8,583 nucleotides of DNA, from positions 1 through 8,583 of the forward strand of contig JAITAJ010000304.1 in the NCBI GenBank assembly GCA_031284185.1, in the 5' to 3' direction. Positions 1 to 7,025 of the stretch are shown in pieces. The translations under genes were made by a program, and so were the position numbers. Position 1 is the first letter of the stretch, and the number at the start of each line of letters is the position of its first letter. The DNA comes from Accumulibacter sp. (lineage in GTDB: Bacteria; Pseudomonadota; Gammaproteobacteria; Burkholderiales; Rhodocyclaceae). The notes below the pieces were generated by a model, which was given only the letters and a program-made list of their open reading frames with translations, did not search any database and was not told where the DNA came from.

Positions 1-1
1 C

Positions 2-1741
2 AACGCGGCCCTGGTGGAGGCGGGATTGCCGCCGATGACGCCGGAACAGATCCGGGAGACCGAGGCGCAGATCGTGGCGCAGACCACGCGGACGCGGGAA
101 CTCGCGCAGAAAATGGAAGCGGCGCCGGAGCCGAATCTGGAGGATACCCTGCGACAGGCGGGCATTCCCGAGGAAACGATACAGGGGGTCAACGCGGTGC
201 TGGAAATGCCGCCGCCCGACCCAGCCGACTACGGCGACGGCCTTTCCTGGCGGGCGGCGGTCGACCGGTACCTCTCCGAGTTCGAGCGGCATCTGCCCCT
301 GTCGGAGAGCGCGCGCGCCGGTCAGCGCCAGAGTATGCTCCTGATGGGACCGGACGGCGACGCCGAGCTGGAGAAAATGGCGGGGCCGATGCCCACCCTC
401 GTCGAGGCGCTGACCCGGGCGGGGCTTGCGCCGGAGCAGGCGGCCCTGCTTGCCGGGGAACTCGAACACGTGCCGTCCTTCGACTCGCTCACGGAGACGA
501 AAGCCTATCTGAGCGGGCTGGAAGGACGGGTCGGCTTCGCGCCGGGTTCGATGACCAGGGTGGTCGAGTCCATGGAAAACGCCGCCGCGAAGATGGGCGT
601 CACGCTGGATGCGCCCGCCGTGGCCACACCGGATCCGGCGGACACCGCGGACGAGGACGCCGCCGCGACCGCCGGCCGTCTGGCGGCGGCCGCGGCCGGC
701 CCGATGGCGGGCAAGGCCGCCTTGGATGCCGTGAAAGGCGCGGGAGAAAAAGCGGCGGACGCGCCACCGCCTTCGCCGCCGCCGCCCGCCGGAGGGGAGA
801 CCCTCCACTATGCCTACCAGGACTTGAGCGGGCGCGATTTTTCCGGGAAAAATCTGGACGGCGCGGATTTCACCCGGGCCACGCTCAAGGGCGCCAATTT
901 TGCCGGCGCTTCGCTCAGGAGCGCGGATTTCGATCATGCCGACTGTACGCGGGCAAACTTCACGAAGGCCACGCTGGACAATGCCTCCTTTCGGGAAAGC
1001 CGGTGCCGGAGCGCGTGTTTCACGGAGGCTTCGGCGCAAGGCGCGCGCTTCGTCGAGACCGACCTGTCGGGCGCCGAGGCGTCCGGTCTCGGGGCGAATC
1101 GCGCGGAACTGGATGGCGCAACGCTCATGGAGGCGAACGTGGGCAAGGCGGTCTTCCAGGGCGCGCTCATCAAGAATCTTTCCGCCGCCGGTCTCAAGGC
1201 GGAAGGCGCGGACTTTTCCGGCGCCAACTGCATGGATTGCGATTTTTCGGGCGCGGATTTTTCGGGCGCGAACTGGAAAGCGGCGCTGATTTCCGGCACG
1301 CGGCTGGATCGGGCCGGTTTTCGCGCGGCGGATCTGGGCGAGGCGACGCTGTTGGGCGGCACCCGGCTCGCGGAAGCCGATTTTCGCGGCGCGGCCCTGA
1401 AAGGCGGGGACTGGCGCGCGGTCGACGCGCGCCGGTCCCGTTTCGACGCCTGTGACGCCGGGGGCGCGAATTTCATCGGCTGTTCGCTGGGGGGCAGCCG
1501 TTGGGAGCTTGCCAAGGCGCAAGGCGCGGATTTTTCCCGCAGCGATCTTTCCGGCGCGGATTTCTCCGGGTCGAATCTGATGCGCGCCGCCCTGCGCGAG
1601 AGCCGGGTGGCCGGAACGGATTTTTCGGCGGCCAATCTCTACGGCGCCGATCTGTATCGCGCCGACATGACGCTGGCGGAAACGCGGGACGCGCTCCTGG
1701 GAAATACGCTGCTCTCGGCGCGTCGGGAGACAAAGGCATGA
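2..1741 (+). CDS. Pentapeptide-repeat protein, C-terminal part (likely DUF2169-pentapeptide T6SS accessory protein), 5' partial
   Basis: The frame is open from base 2, so the gene very probably begins upstream; the GTG at 14 is an internal Val with no ribosome binding site. The first 200 or so visible residues are charged and helical-looking, followed by an Ala-rich stretch (about 625-720) and a Pro-rich linker (about 761-803). From about 827 to 1660 the protein is a run of pentapeptide repeats of A(D/N)(F/L)xx type, for example GADFSGANW and GADLYRADM, predicting a right-handed quadrilateral beta-helix. In T6SS clusters, proteins of this build normally carry an N-terminal DUF2169 domain and sit beside DUF3540 and DUF4150 genes; the DUF2169 part would lie outside this window, so that label is inferred from context. 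The likely role is cytoplasmic: an adaptor or chaperone for loading a PAAR-like tip or effector. The TGA stop overlaps the next start (ATGA). Confidence 0.9.
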   Translation, partial: NAALVEAGLPPMTPEQIRETEAQIVAQTTRTRELAQKMEAAPEPNLEDTLRQAGIPEETIQGVNAVLEMPPPDPADYGDGLSWRAAVDRYLSEFERHLPLSESARAGQRQSMLLMGPDGDAELEKMAGPMPTLVEALTRAGLAPEQAALLAGELEHVPSFDSLTETKAYLSGLEGRVGFAPGSMTRVVESMENAAAKMGVTLDAPAVATPDPADTADEDAAATAGRLAAAAAGPMAGKAALDAVKGAGEKAADAPPPSPPPPAGGETLHYAYQDLSGRDFSGKNLDGADFTRATLKGANFAGASLRSADFDHADCTRANFTKATLDNASFRESRCRSACFTEASAQGARFVETDLSGAEASGLGANRAELDGATLMEANVGKAVFQGALIKNLSAAGLKAEGADFSGANCMDCDFSGADFSGANWKAALISGTRLDRAGFRAADLGEATLLGGTRLAEADFRGAALKGGDWRAVDARRSRFDACDAGGANFIGCSLGGSRWELAKAQGADFSRSDLSGADFSGSNLMRAALRESRVAGTDFSAANLYGADLYRADMTLAETRDALLGNTLLSARRETKA

Positions 1742-2709
1742 CGCCGGATGAAGCGCGGGTTCTGCTGGCGACCGGCGAGGTGACGGGCGCGGATTTCTCG
1801 GGGCTGGATCTGTCGGGCGGCCATCTCGGCGGCGTGAGGCTGACGGATTGCCGTTTTCTGGCCAGCGTTCTGAAAAAGGCCGATCTCAAGGGCGCGCGGC
1901 TGCAAGGTTGCGACCTGAGCCGCGCCGACCTGTCGGAAGCCATGCTGGAAGAGACGACACTCACGGATTGCCGGCTGGCGGACGTCACCGCGACGAACAG
2001 CGTCTGGCGTGGGGCGGCGCTCGTCAGGGTGAGTCTGCGGAACGCCGGGTTTTACAATGCCACCGTGCAGGAAACGCGCATGGAGGGGGTGGACTTCACC
2101 GGCGCGCGGCTGACCCGCGCCTACTTCAGCCGCGTCGCGCCCGGCGCGGATTTCATCGGGGTGGAAGTCGACCGGCTCGCCTGTCTGGAATGCGATTTTT
2201 CCGGTCTGGCCTTCGTCGGGGTCAAGGGCGAACTCCTGTTCCTGAAACGTTGCGCGATCGCCGGTCTGAAGGCCAGGGATTGCGATCTGCCGCAACTCAT
2301 CGCCCGCGAGAACGATTGCCGGGGAGCGAGTTTCGAGGGATGCCGGCTCCCCCTTGCGAGTTTTGGCGGGGCGAATCTCGCGGGGGCGAGCTTCGTCGCC
2401 TGCGATCTTTCCGGCGCGTTTTTTTCCGGCGCGAATCTACAGGCGGCCCGCCTGACGAGGGTCGATCTGGAAAAGGCCGCTTGCGCGGGCGCGGATTTTT
2501 CCGGCGCGTTCCTGCAAGAAGCCAACTGCCGCATGGCGGATTTTTCGCACGCGCGCCTTGCCCACGCGCAGCTGGAAAGGCTGGACTTGACGCTGGCGGA
2601 CGCGCACAATGCGGCATTTTCGGAAGCGCGGATGCGTGACTGTGTTCTGGAAGGGCTGCGCCGGACGGACGAGGCCCGCTTGCAGGCGGAACGATTCGGG
2701 TTGACTTGA
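1738..2709 (+). CDS. Second pentapeptide-repeat protein of the T6SS module
   Basis: A 323-residue protein made almost wholly of pentapeptide repeats, from VTGADFSGLDLSGG near residue 15 to about residue 300. It has no signal peptide or membrane segment. I chose the ATG at 1738 because it overlaps the upstream stop as ATGA and has GGGAG 8 bases before it (1725-1729); the longer open frame upstream is only a shadow of the previous gene. The repeats are unusually Cys-rich (ECDFSG, KRCAIAG, RDCDLPQ, EGCRLPL, VACDLSG), which would place Cys residues along one face of the predicted beta-helix. The C-terminus (RRTDEARLQAERFGLT) is a short charged helix. Position suggests it works with the preceding protein and the DUF4150 protein in spike or effector loading. 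The precise function is not established, and pentapeptide folds alone do not reveal a partner. Confidence 0.9.
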   Translation: MTPDEARVLLATGEVTGADFSGLDLSGGHLGGVRLTDCRFLASVLKKADLKGARLQGCDLSRADLSEAMLEETTLTDCRLADVTATNSVWRGAALVRVSLRNAGFYNATVQETRMEGVDFTGARLTRAYFSRVAPGADFIGVEVDRLACLECDFSGLAFVGVKGELLFLKRCAIAGLKARDCDLPQLIARENDCRGASFEGCRLPLASFGGANLAGASFVACDLSGAFFSGANLQAARLTRVDLEKAACAGADFSGAFLQEANCRMADFSHARLAHAQLERLDLTLADAHNAAFSEARMRDCVLEGLRRTDEARLQAERFGLT

Positions 2710-2712
2710 AAG

Positions 2713-2721
2713 AAGGAGGAG
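2713..2721 (+). promoter_or_regulatory. Strong Shine-Dalgarno for the DUF3540 gene
   Basis: AAGGAGGAG lies 3 bases before the GTG at 2725, in the 15-base gap after the preceding stop. This is the strongest ribosome binding site in the window and supports the GTG start. It also suggests that this gene is initiated independently rather than only by coupling. Confidence 0.75.
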
Positions 2722-2724
2722 ATC

Positions 2725-3300
2725 GTGGAATCCCACCGCGTGGAAATGCCCTGGAGCGAAAATACGCTGACCGAAGGCGTCGTGCAGATGGTTTGCGAAA
2801 CGCGCTACATGATCGCCTCGCGCATGGCCGGCGCGGTGCGCGCCACCCGCGCGGCGGGTTGTCTGCTGCGCCCGGAAACGGGGGATCGCGTGCTCGTGGC
2901 GCTCACCGGCGAAAACGCCTGGGTGCTCACCGTGCTGGAACGCGGCTCCCAGGCGGCCACCCTGGAACTCCCGGCGAAAACCACGCTGAATGCCGAGCGT
3001 CTGGACATCGAGGCGCAGACGCTGGCGCTTTCCGCGCCCGTCATGATGTTTTCCGGCAAACTGCTCGCGCAAGGCTTCGATTTCGTGCGTACCGCCGCGG
3101 TCAGGCTCGTGGAAGTCGCCGTCCGCCGCCACGGGCGTTACGGCAAGCATCGGGAAGAAACGAGGGACACGCTGGAACTGACCGCCGGACGCCTGCGGGT
3201 GGAAAGCCGGCACAGCGCCTCCATCCAGGCGGAAAACGTCGACATCGAGGCCCGGAAACTGCTCGACATGAATGCCGGCGATCTCGTCAAGGTGGGTTGA
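2725..3300 (+). CDS. DUF3540 domain-containing protein (T6SS spike-associated)
   Basis: A 191-residue protein starting at GTG. The N-terminal part contains LLRPETGDRVLVALTGENAW (about residues 47-66), which resembles the OB/gp5-like segment of VgrG-type spike proteins (GDRVLVxF followed by a short beta hairpin). From about residue 75 the sequence alternates short hydrophobic and polar segments (LNAERLDIEAQTLALSA and later SRHSASIQAENVDIEARKLL), consistent with a beta-prism or needle-like repeat. The HGRYGKHREETRDTLEL stretch (136-152) is typical of DUF3540 proteins as I remember them. The neighbours (pentapeptide proteins before, DUF4150 after) form the usual DUF3540 context in T6SS clusters. 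My inference is a small trimeric spike extension or adaptor beneath the PAAR-like tip. The family assignment is fairly secure; the structural role is inferred. Confidence 0.8.
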   Translation: MESHRVEMPWSENTLTEGVVQMVCETRYMIASRMAGAVRATRAAGCLLRPETGDRVLVALTGENAWVLTVLERGSQAATLELPAKTTLNAERLDIEAQTLALSAPVMMFSGKLLAQGFDFVRTAAVRLVEVAVRRHGRYGKHREETRDTLELTAGRLRVESRHSASIQAENVDIEARKLLDMNAGDLVKVG

Positions 3301-3302
3301 AC

Positions 3303-3704
3303 GTGTTCGCGCTCACCCTGAAAGGCGGCACGGCGATGAGCACCGTGCCCGACGTCTGCCAGACGCCGGCCCCTCCGGCGGGGCCGGTGCCGATTCCCTA
3401 TGTGAACATCTTCCAGTGCAACATGGTGGATCCGGGTTCCGCCTGCCAGAAGGTGATGATCGACGGCGCGCTTGCCCTGAACGAAAAGTCGAAGACCCTG
3501 ATTTCCAACGGTGACGAGGCCGGCACGGCGGGCGGCGTGAGTTCCGGGAAATTCATCGGCCAGGGGGAATTCATCATGGGTTCGCAGAAGGTCAAGTTCG
3601 AGAACAAGAATGCCGTTTCGCAGGGGGCGCAGACCAAGCACAACAATGGCAACACGATCGGCCTCTGTTCCATGGCCGGACAAGCCAAAGTCATGGTGCA
3701 ATGA
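3303..3704 (+). CDS. DUF4150 (PAAR-like) protein, stand-alone
   Basis: A 133-residue protein. I chose the GTG at 3303 because AAGGTGG (3289-3295) lies 7 bases upstream and because family members begin with a short hydrophobic strand before PDVCxTP; the ATG at 3336 would remove that strand. Family hallmarks are all present: PDVCQTPAPP, VPIPYVNIFQC, SNGDEAGTAGGVSSGKFIGQ, EFIMGSQKVKFENKNAV and a final TKHNNGNTIG with AKVMVQ. DUF4150 is a PAAR-like fold expected to sharpen the VgrG spike and carry effectors out. Here the domain ends right after the fold with no C-terminal toxin extension, so any cargo must be non-covalent or encoded elsewhere. The stop overlaps the tssJ start (ATGA). Confidence 0.9.
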   Translation: MFALTLKGGTAMSTVPDVCQTPAPPAGPVPIPYVNIFQCNMVDPGSACQKVMIDGALALNEKSKTLISNGDEAGTAGGVSSGKFIGQGEFIMGSQKVKFENKNAVSQGAQTKHNNGNTIGLCSMAGQAKVMVQ

Positions 3705-4300
3705 AAGGCGGGCGGTTTTTTTTCTGGCCTCTTTCCGGCGTGCTCCTGCTGGTCGCGGCCTGCGGGGGCAAGGAGGCGATTGCGCCGCCCATGCCCCGGC
3801 CCAGACCGGCGGAAGACCCTTCCCGCGTGATCTGGCAGGCGGAACCCGGCGGGGTGCGCCTGTCCATCGAAGCCGCGCCCGACCTGAACGCGCGGGACGG
3901 TCTGCCGCTCTCCCTGAGCCTTTGCGTCTTCCAGCTGGACAAGACCGGAAAGTTCGACGACCTCGCGCAGACCCCGGAGGGGCTGGACAAGTTGCAGGAC
4001 TGCACGGTGGACGCCGCGGGCGCGGTGAGCGCCAGGCGTTACTGGCTGCAACCCGGACAGAAACTCACGGAAGACGTGGATCGCGCCGAAGGCGCGCGGA
4101 CGATGGCGGTCGCGGCGGGTTACGCGCATCTCGAACCGGAACTCTCGCGCGCCAGCTTCCGCTACCTCATGCACACCGACCGGGAAGGCTACATTCCGGG
4201 CTTTCGCAAGACCGTCTACAGCGCCGCGCGAATGGAAATCGTCATACGCCTGACCGCCTCCCGGGTCAGCATCAATGGGACCGAACGCGATGCACAATAA
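3701..4300 (+). CDS. tssJ: T6SS outer-membrane lipoprotein TssJ
   Basis: A 199-residue protein with a lipoprotein signal peptide: basic start MKGGR, hydrophobic core to residue 20, and lipobox V-A-A-C with the acylated Cys at 21. Gly at +2 (not Asp) fits outer-membrane sorting. After a Pro-rich linker, the segment from IWQAEPGGVRLSIEAAPDLN through GLPLSLSLCVFQLDK matches the TssJ beta-sandwich pattern, in which the first strands are followed by a phrase like 'LPVVVRVYQL'. TssJ anchors the TssJLM membrane complex to the outer membrane by binding the periplasmic part of TssM. Two Cys in the mature domain (C53 and C79 from the start) could form a disulfide. The ATG overlaps the previous stop and the gene is directly followed by tssK, as is common in T6SS loci. 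Confidence 0.87.
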   Translation: MKGGRFFFWPLSGVLLLVAACGGKEAIAPPMPRPRPAEDPSRVIWQAEPGGVRLSIEAAPDLNARDGLPLSLSLCVFQLDKTGKFDDLAQTPEGLDKLQDCTVDAAGAVSARRYWLQPGQKLTEDVDRAEGARTMAVAAGYAHLEPELSRASFRYLMHTDREGYIPGFRKTVYSAARMEIVIRLTASRVSINGTERDAQ

Positions 4301-5672
4301 GCCGCTCTTCTGGGAACAGGGCCTGTTCCTCCAGGCGCAGCATTTTCAGATGGAACAGCGTCTGCACATGCACACGCGCGCCTATTCCAGCGCCTTCCTG
4401 AATCCCTATCTGCACGGCTTCGGCCGTCTGGAGATCAATGAAGGCGCGCTGGACGGCGATCGATTCGAGATCACCGCGCTCTCTCTTCTGACGAAGGATG
4501 GCGACTGGATCAGCTTTCCCGACAATGCCACGCTCGCTCCGCGCCCGTTCCGCGAAGCCTGGAAGAACCCGGAAGTGCCCCTGCCCGTGTTCCTCGGTCT
4601 GGCGCCTTTTCGAGAGACGGGCGACAACGTCCTTCAAACCGACACCCCCGAAACCGCGCCGGACAGCTACCGCTACACCACGCCGCTCACGCCCGACCTG
4701 GCCGCGGACCTGCACGGCAAGGGGCCGCCGGCCGACGTGCGCGCGCTGCGCTATCGTATGCAGCTGTGCCTTGGCGACGAAATGCGGAACACGCTCACGC
4801 GCATTCCCGTCGCCCGCCTGATCCGCGACGGCGAGCGGGCGCGGCTCGACCACGACTTCCTGCCGCCGCTCATCGACATTCATGCCTTCGGCACGCTCGC
4901 CAGCCTGCTGCGCGACGTGCGCGACGTGCTGCTTTCCCGCGCCCGGCAGCTGGAAGAATTCAAGATGGTGGGCGGCGAGATCGCCAAAAGCTCGCAGACG
5001 ACGAATCTCTACGGCATCACGCTTTTTTCCATCCTGGGCGTGATTTCCCGCAACGTGCCGGAACTGGAGCAGTGGCTCGCCGCGCCGCGGACGCATCCCT
5101 GGCCCGTGTTCATCGCCCTGAGCCGGCTGGTGGGCGAGCTTTCGGCATTTTCCGCCTCGCTTTCCCCCCTGGGCGAGACGCCGCAAGGCGAACGCGCCGT
5201 GCCGCCCTACGACCACGAGCAGCCCTATCCGTGTTTCCAGGCCGCGTGCGGCGTCATTACCCGGCTGGTGGACGCCCTCGTGGTCGGTCCCGATTTTTCG
5301 CTCACCCTGGAAGCGCGCGGCGATTTCTGGAAGACGTCGATACCGCAATCGGCGCGCAACAATTCCTATGCCTACTGGCTGCTCATGCGCTCGCAGACGG
5401 ACCCGCGGCTCGCGCAGAAAACCGCCGCCTTCGGCAAGCTCGCGCCGAGTCCGGCATTGCCCAACATCGTCGCGCGCGCGCTGCCCGGCATTCGCCTCAT
5501 CCATGCCGAGGCGCCCCCCGTGGGTCTGCCCCGGCGCAAGGACACCGCCTATTTCATGATCGACCAGAGCGATCCCCTGTGGGAAGAAACGCTGCAACAC
5601 GGCGAAGTCGCCTTCTTCCTGCCGGACGCCCCGCCCGATCTATGGGCGCAACTGACCGTCATCCGCGAATGA
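4290..5672 (+). CDS. tssK: T6SS baseplate protein TssK
   Basis: A 460-residue protein, the usual TssK length. I chose the ATG at 4290 because the product then begins MHNKPLFWEQGLFLQAQHFQ, the conserved TssK opening (KPxFWxxGLFLQPQHFQ), and GGGA (4277-4280) lies 9 bases upstream. An in-frame ATG at 4275 would add five residues and cannot be excluded. Other family features are the central LARLIRD-like VARLIRDGERARLDHDFLPP, the EEFKMVGGEIAKSSQTTN helix and the C-terminal VGLPRRKDTAYFMIDQSDPLWE. TssK is a trimeric cytoplasmic adaptor that joins the baseplate wedge to TssL and TssM. Its start overlaps tssJ by 11 bases; tssL follows after 9 bases. Confidence 0.94.
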   Translation: MHNKPLFWEQGLFLQAQHFQMEQRLHMHTRAYSSAFLNPYLHGFGRLEINEGALDGDRFEITALSLLTKDGDWISFPDNATLAPRPFREAWKNPEVPLPVFLGLAPFRETGDNVLQTDTPETAPDSYRYTTPLTPDLAADLHGKGPPADVRALRYRMQLCLGDEMRNTLTRIPVARLIRDGERARLDHDFLPPLIDIHAFGTLASLLRDVRDVLLSRARQLEEFKMVGGEIAKSSQTTNLYGITLFSILGVISRNVPELEQWLAAPRTHPWPVFIALSRLVGELSAFSASLSPLGETPQGERAVPPYDHEQPYPCFQAACGVITRLVDALVVGPDFSLTLEARGDFWKTSIPQSARNNSYAYWLLMRSQTDPRLAQKTAAFGKLAPSPALPNIVARALPGIRLIHAEAPPVGLPRRKDTAYFMIDQSDPLWEETLQHGEVAFFLPDAPPDLWAQLTVIRE

Positions 5673-5681
5673 GGAAGACAG

Positions 5682-6632
5682 GTGCTGACACGTTTTTTCC
5701 CGCTCATCCACAGTGCCCGCTCCCTGGCGAGCGACGCCGCCCTGCCGCTTTCGGAAATCAGCGCCCGCCTGTACGAGCTGGCGCGGGAAGAGCAGGATTC
5801 ACCCGTGCCCGCGCGCGCGGACCCGGACGGTGAAAAGCCCGCGCCCGGCCTGCCGGCGGAGCGTCCCGATCTCTCCCGCTGCCGTCTGGCGGTATATGCC
5901 TGGGCCGATGAAATCCTGCTCACTTCCGCCCGCCCCGACGCCTCGCTCTGGGCCGCGTACAGTCTGCAACACACGTTCTGCCAGACTTCCGCCGCCGGGA
6001 CGCTGTTTTTTCAGACCCTGGACGAGCTGCTCGATGCCCTCTTGCCGCTCACGGGCGAGGCGGCGGAGGCCGGAGAGGAGTTTGTCCTGCCCGCTCGCCT
6101 GGAAGCCGCGGCCCGGCTGAGCCGGGAAGAGAACTTCGCGCGGCGGGAGCTGGATGTCTTCGCCCTGTGTCTGCTGCTCGGATTCTGCGGGCGTTACTTC
6201 GAGATGCCGCGCCAGCGCGAAAAGCTGCGGGAGGCGGCGCGGCTGATCCTGCGGGGGAGCGAAGGCGCGAAAGCGCCGTCACCGAATCGCCGGGTCTGGC
6301 GGCATCAGGAATTGCCATACGCGATGGAATGGATTTTTTACGCGATCCTGCCTCTGATCGCTACCTTGCTGTTCGGTCTGTATTGCGCCGATCTTCTGGT
6401 CGAGGTGCCCAGGATCGGGTTCAGAGGACAGAGTTCAGAGGACAGCGATTTGAGAAGACAGAAGACAGAGGGGCTTGCGGCGCTTCGCGCCGGGATGGAC
6501 GAAAAACCGGGCGGGGGTTCAGAGGACAGAGGCTTGAGAAGACAGGGTTCAGAGGACAGCGACTTGAGAAGGCAGGGTTCAGAGGACAGCGACTTGAGAA
6601 GACGCCGGGGGATGGACGAAAAGAACCCTTGA
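5682..6632 (+). CDS. tssL: T6SS inner-membrane protein TssL (DotU type) with a repetitive C-terminal tail
   Basis: A 316-residue protein. The GTG start at 5682 has GAGG at 5671-5674, 7 bases upstream. The cytoplasmic hook domain carries the DotU signatures YAWADEILL (72-80) and LGFCGRYFEM (166-175). One C-terminal membrane segment (about 217-240) anchors the protein, giving a normal DotU core of about 240 residues. TssL recruits TssK and the baseplate to TssM. The oddity is the last 70 or so residues: they are encoded by a G/A-rich repeat array and include the decapeptide GSEDSDLRRQ in tandem. With an N-in topology this tail would be periplasmic. It bears no OmpA-like peptidoglycan-binding domain and looks like a non-adaptive extension created when repeats invaded the original 3' end. 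The core identification is secure. Confidence 0.93.
   Translation: MLTRFFPLIHSARSLASDAALPLSEISARLYELAREEQDSPVPARADPDGEKPAPGLPAERPDLSRCRLAVYAWADEILLTSARPDASLWAAYSLQHTFCQTSAAGTLFFQTLDELLDALLPLTGEAAEAGEEFVLPARLEAAARLSREENFARRELDVFALCLLLGFCGRYFEMPRQREKLREAARLILRGSEGAKAPSPNRRVWRHQELPYAMEWIFYAILPLIATLLFGLYCADLLVEVPRIGFRGQSSEDSDLRRQKTEGLAALRAGMDEKPGGGSEDRGLRRQGSEDSDLRRQGSEDSDLRRRRGMDEKNP
6419..6622 (+). repeat. G/A-rich REP-like repeat array within the 3' end of tssL
   Basis: The array is built from the core TTCAGAGGACAG followed by a TTGAGAAGACAG-like half. Three tandem 30-base copies occupy 6511-6540, 6541-6570 and 6571-6600; the last two differ at one base. A looser copy lies at about 6431-6460. 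Between them, 6473-6510 holds a hairpin-bearing unit (stem CGGCGC/GCGCCG, loop TTC, 6478-6492) followed by ATGGACGAAAAACCGG. A partial copy of that second unit recurs at 6603-6622. The array is read in frame as the TssL tail. Confidence 0.85.
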
Positions 6633-6656
6633 CATGTTATAAAGCAAAATCATCCT
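6629..6656 (+). promoter_or_regulatory. Possible sigma70-like promoter for the small secreted-protein gene
   Basis: A perfect -35 hexamer TTGACA (6629-6634) overlaps the tssL stop codon. Sixteen bases later, CATCCT (6651-6656) matches the -10 consensus at only three positions, though these include the key A2 and T6. TATAAA at 6638-6643 is an alternative -10 but has no good -35. The position just before the island and the shift to AT-rich sequence make an independent promoter plausible, but the sequence evidence is weak. Confidence 0.3.
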
Positions 6657-6674
6657 TGAATATGAGGTTTGCAA

Positions 6675-7013
6675 ATGCACGTCAAAACCCTTGTTGCCGT
6701 GGTTCTCTCTGCGTCCAGCCTGCTTGTCACCAGCCAGGCACTAGCCGACAGACCCAACCTTACACCTGAACAGCTTGCCAAAGCCAGACAATCGGCTAGT
6801 CAGCTCAATCCCCCCGTGGATTTTGACGCAATGCTTGATGAAGTGGATAAGCTAGGTGTGGAATGCACGGGAGATTTGACCCGTAAGGCAAGGATTATCA
6901 TTTGTGGGCAAAGAATTGAAAATGCAAAACTTAAAGCCGACACGGAAGCCACACGAGCCAAAAATGCTGAACTTATAAAAGAGATACAACGACGTATCAA
7001 AGAGGACAAATAA
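6675..7013 (+). CDS. Small secreted (periplasmic) protein of unknown function
   Basis: A 112-residue protein. The ATG at 6675 follows GAGGT (6664-6668) at 6 bases; a TTG two codons upstream would weaken that spacing. Residues 1-24 form a clear Sec signal peptide (MHVKTL, hydrophobic core, then SQALA), with cleavage expected after ALA and before Asp25. The mature part, about 88 residues, is hydrophilic and helical. It has exactly two Cys (64 and 77, in GVECTG and IIICGQ) that could form a disulfide in the periplasm, and a charged coiled-coil-like C-terminus (ENAKLKADTEATRAKNAELI). Base composition is much more AT-rich than in the T6SS genes, pointing to a separate origin. It sits where tssM would be expected to follow tssL. 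I do not recognise a family. An immunity or accessory periplasmic protein is possible, but nothing in the sequence proves it. Confidence 0.75.
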   Translation: MHVKTLVAVVLSASSLLVTSQALADRPNLTPEQLAKARQSASQLNPPVDFDAMLDEVDKLGVECTGDLTRKARIIICGQRIENAKLKADTEATRAKNAELIKEIQRRIKEDK

Positions 7014-7025
7014 TATAATATCATT

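Noticed and set aside
14..16. GTG at 14 as the start of the first gene
   Set aside because: The frame is open to the window edge, no Shine-Dalgarno precedes it, and related proteins have a large N-terminal domain, so the gene is treated as 5' partial.
2437..3213. 258-residue open frame on the minus strand
   Set aside because: It spans the pentapeptide/DUF3540 junction on the opposite strand, has biased composition and no ribosome binding site logic. Both plus-strand genes are well supported.
4272..5600. 442-residue open frame on the minus strand
   Set aside because: It is exactly antisense to tssK, is rich in Arg, Gly and His, and has no family signature. It is a high-GC shadow of a confidently identified gene.
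6478..6492. GC hairpin as a rho-independent terminator
   Set aside because: It lies inside the tssL coding sequence, is followed by a G-run instead of a T-run, and recurs as part of a dispersed repeat unit.
6419..6622. Repeat array as a CRISPR array
   Set aside because: The 30-base units are directly tandem with no unique spacers, and no cas genes are present.
7014..7019. TATAAT as a -10 promoter element before the 7026 frame
   Set aside because: No acceptable -35 lies 16-18 bases upstream (GACGTA region), and TATAAT is expected by chance in this AT-rich stretch.
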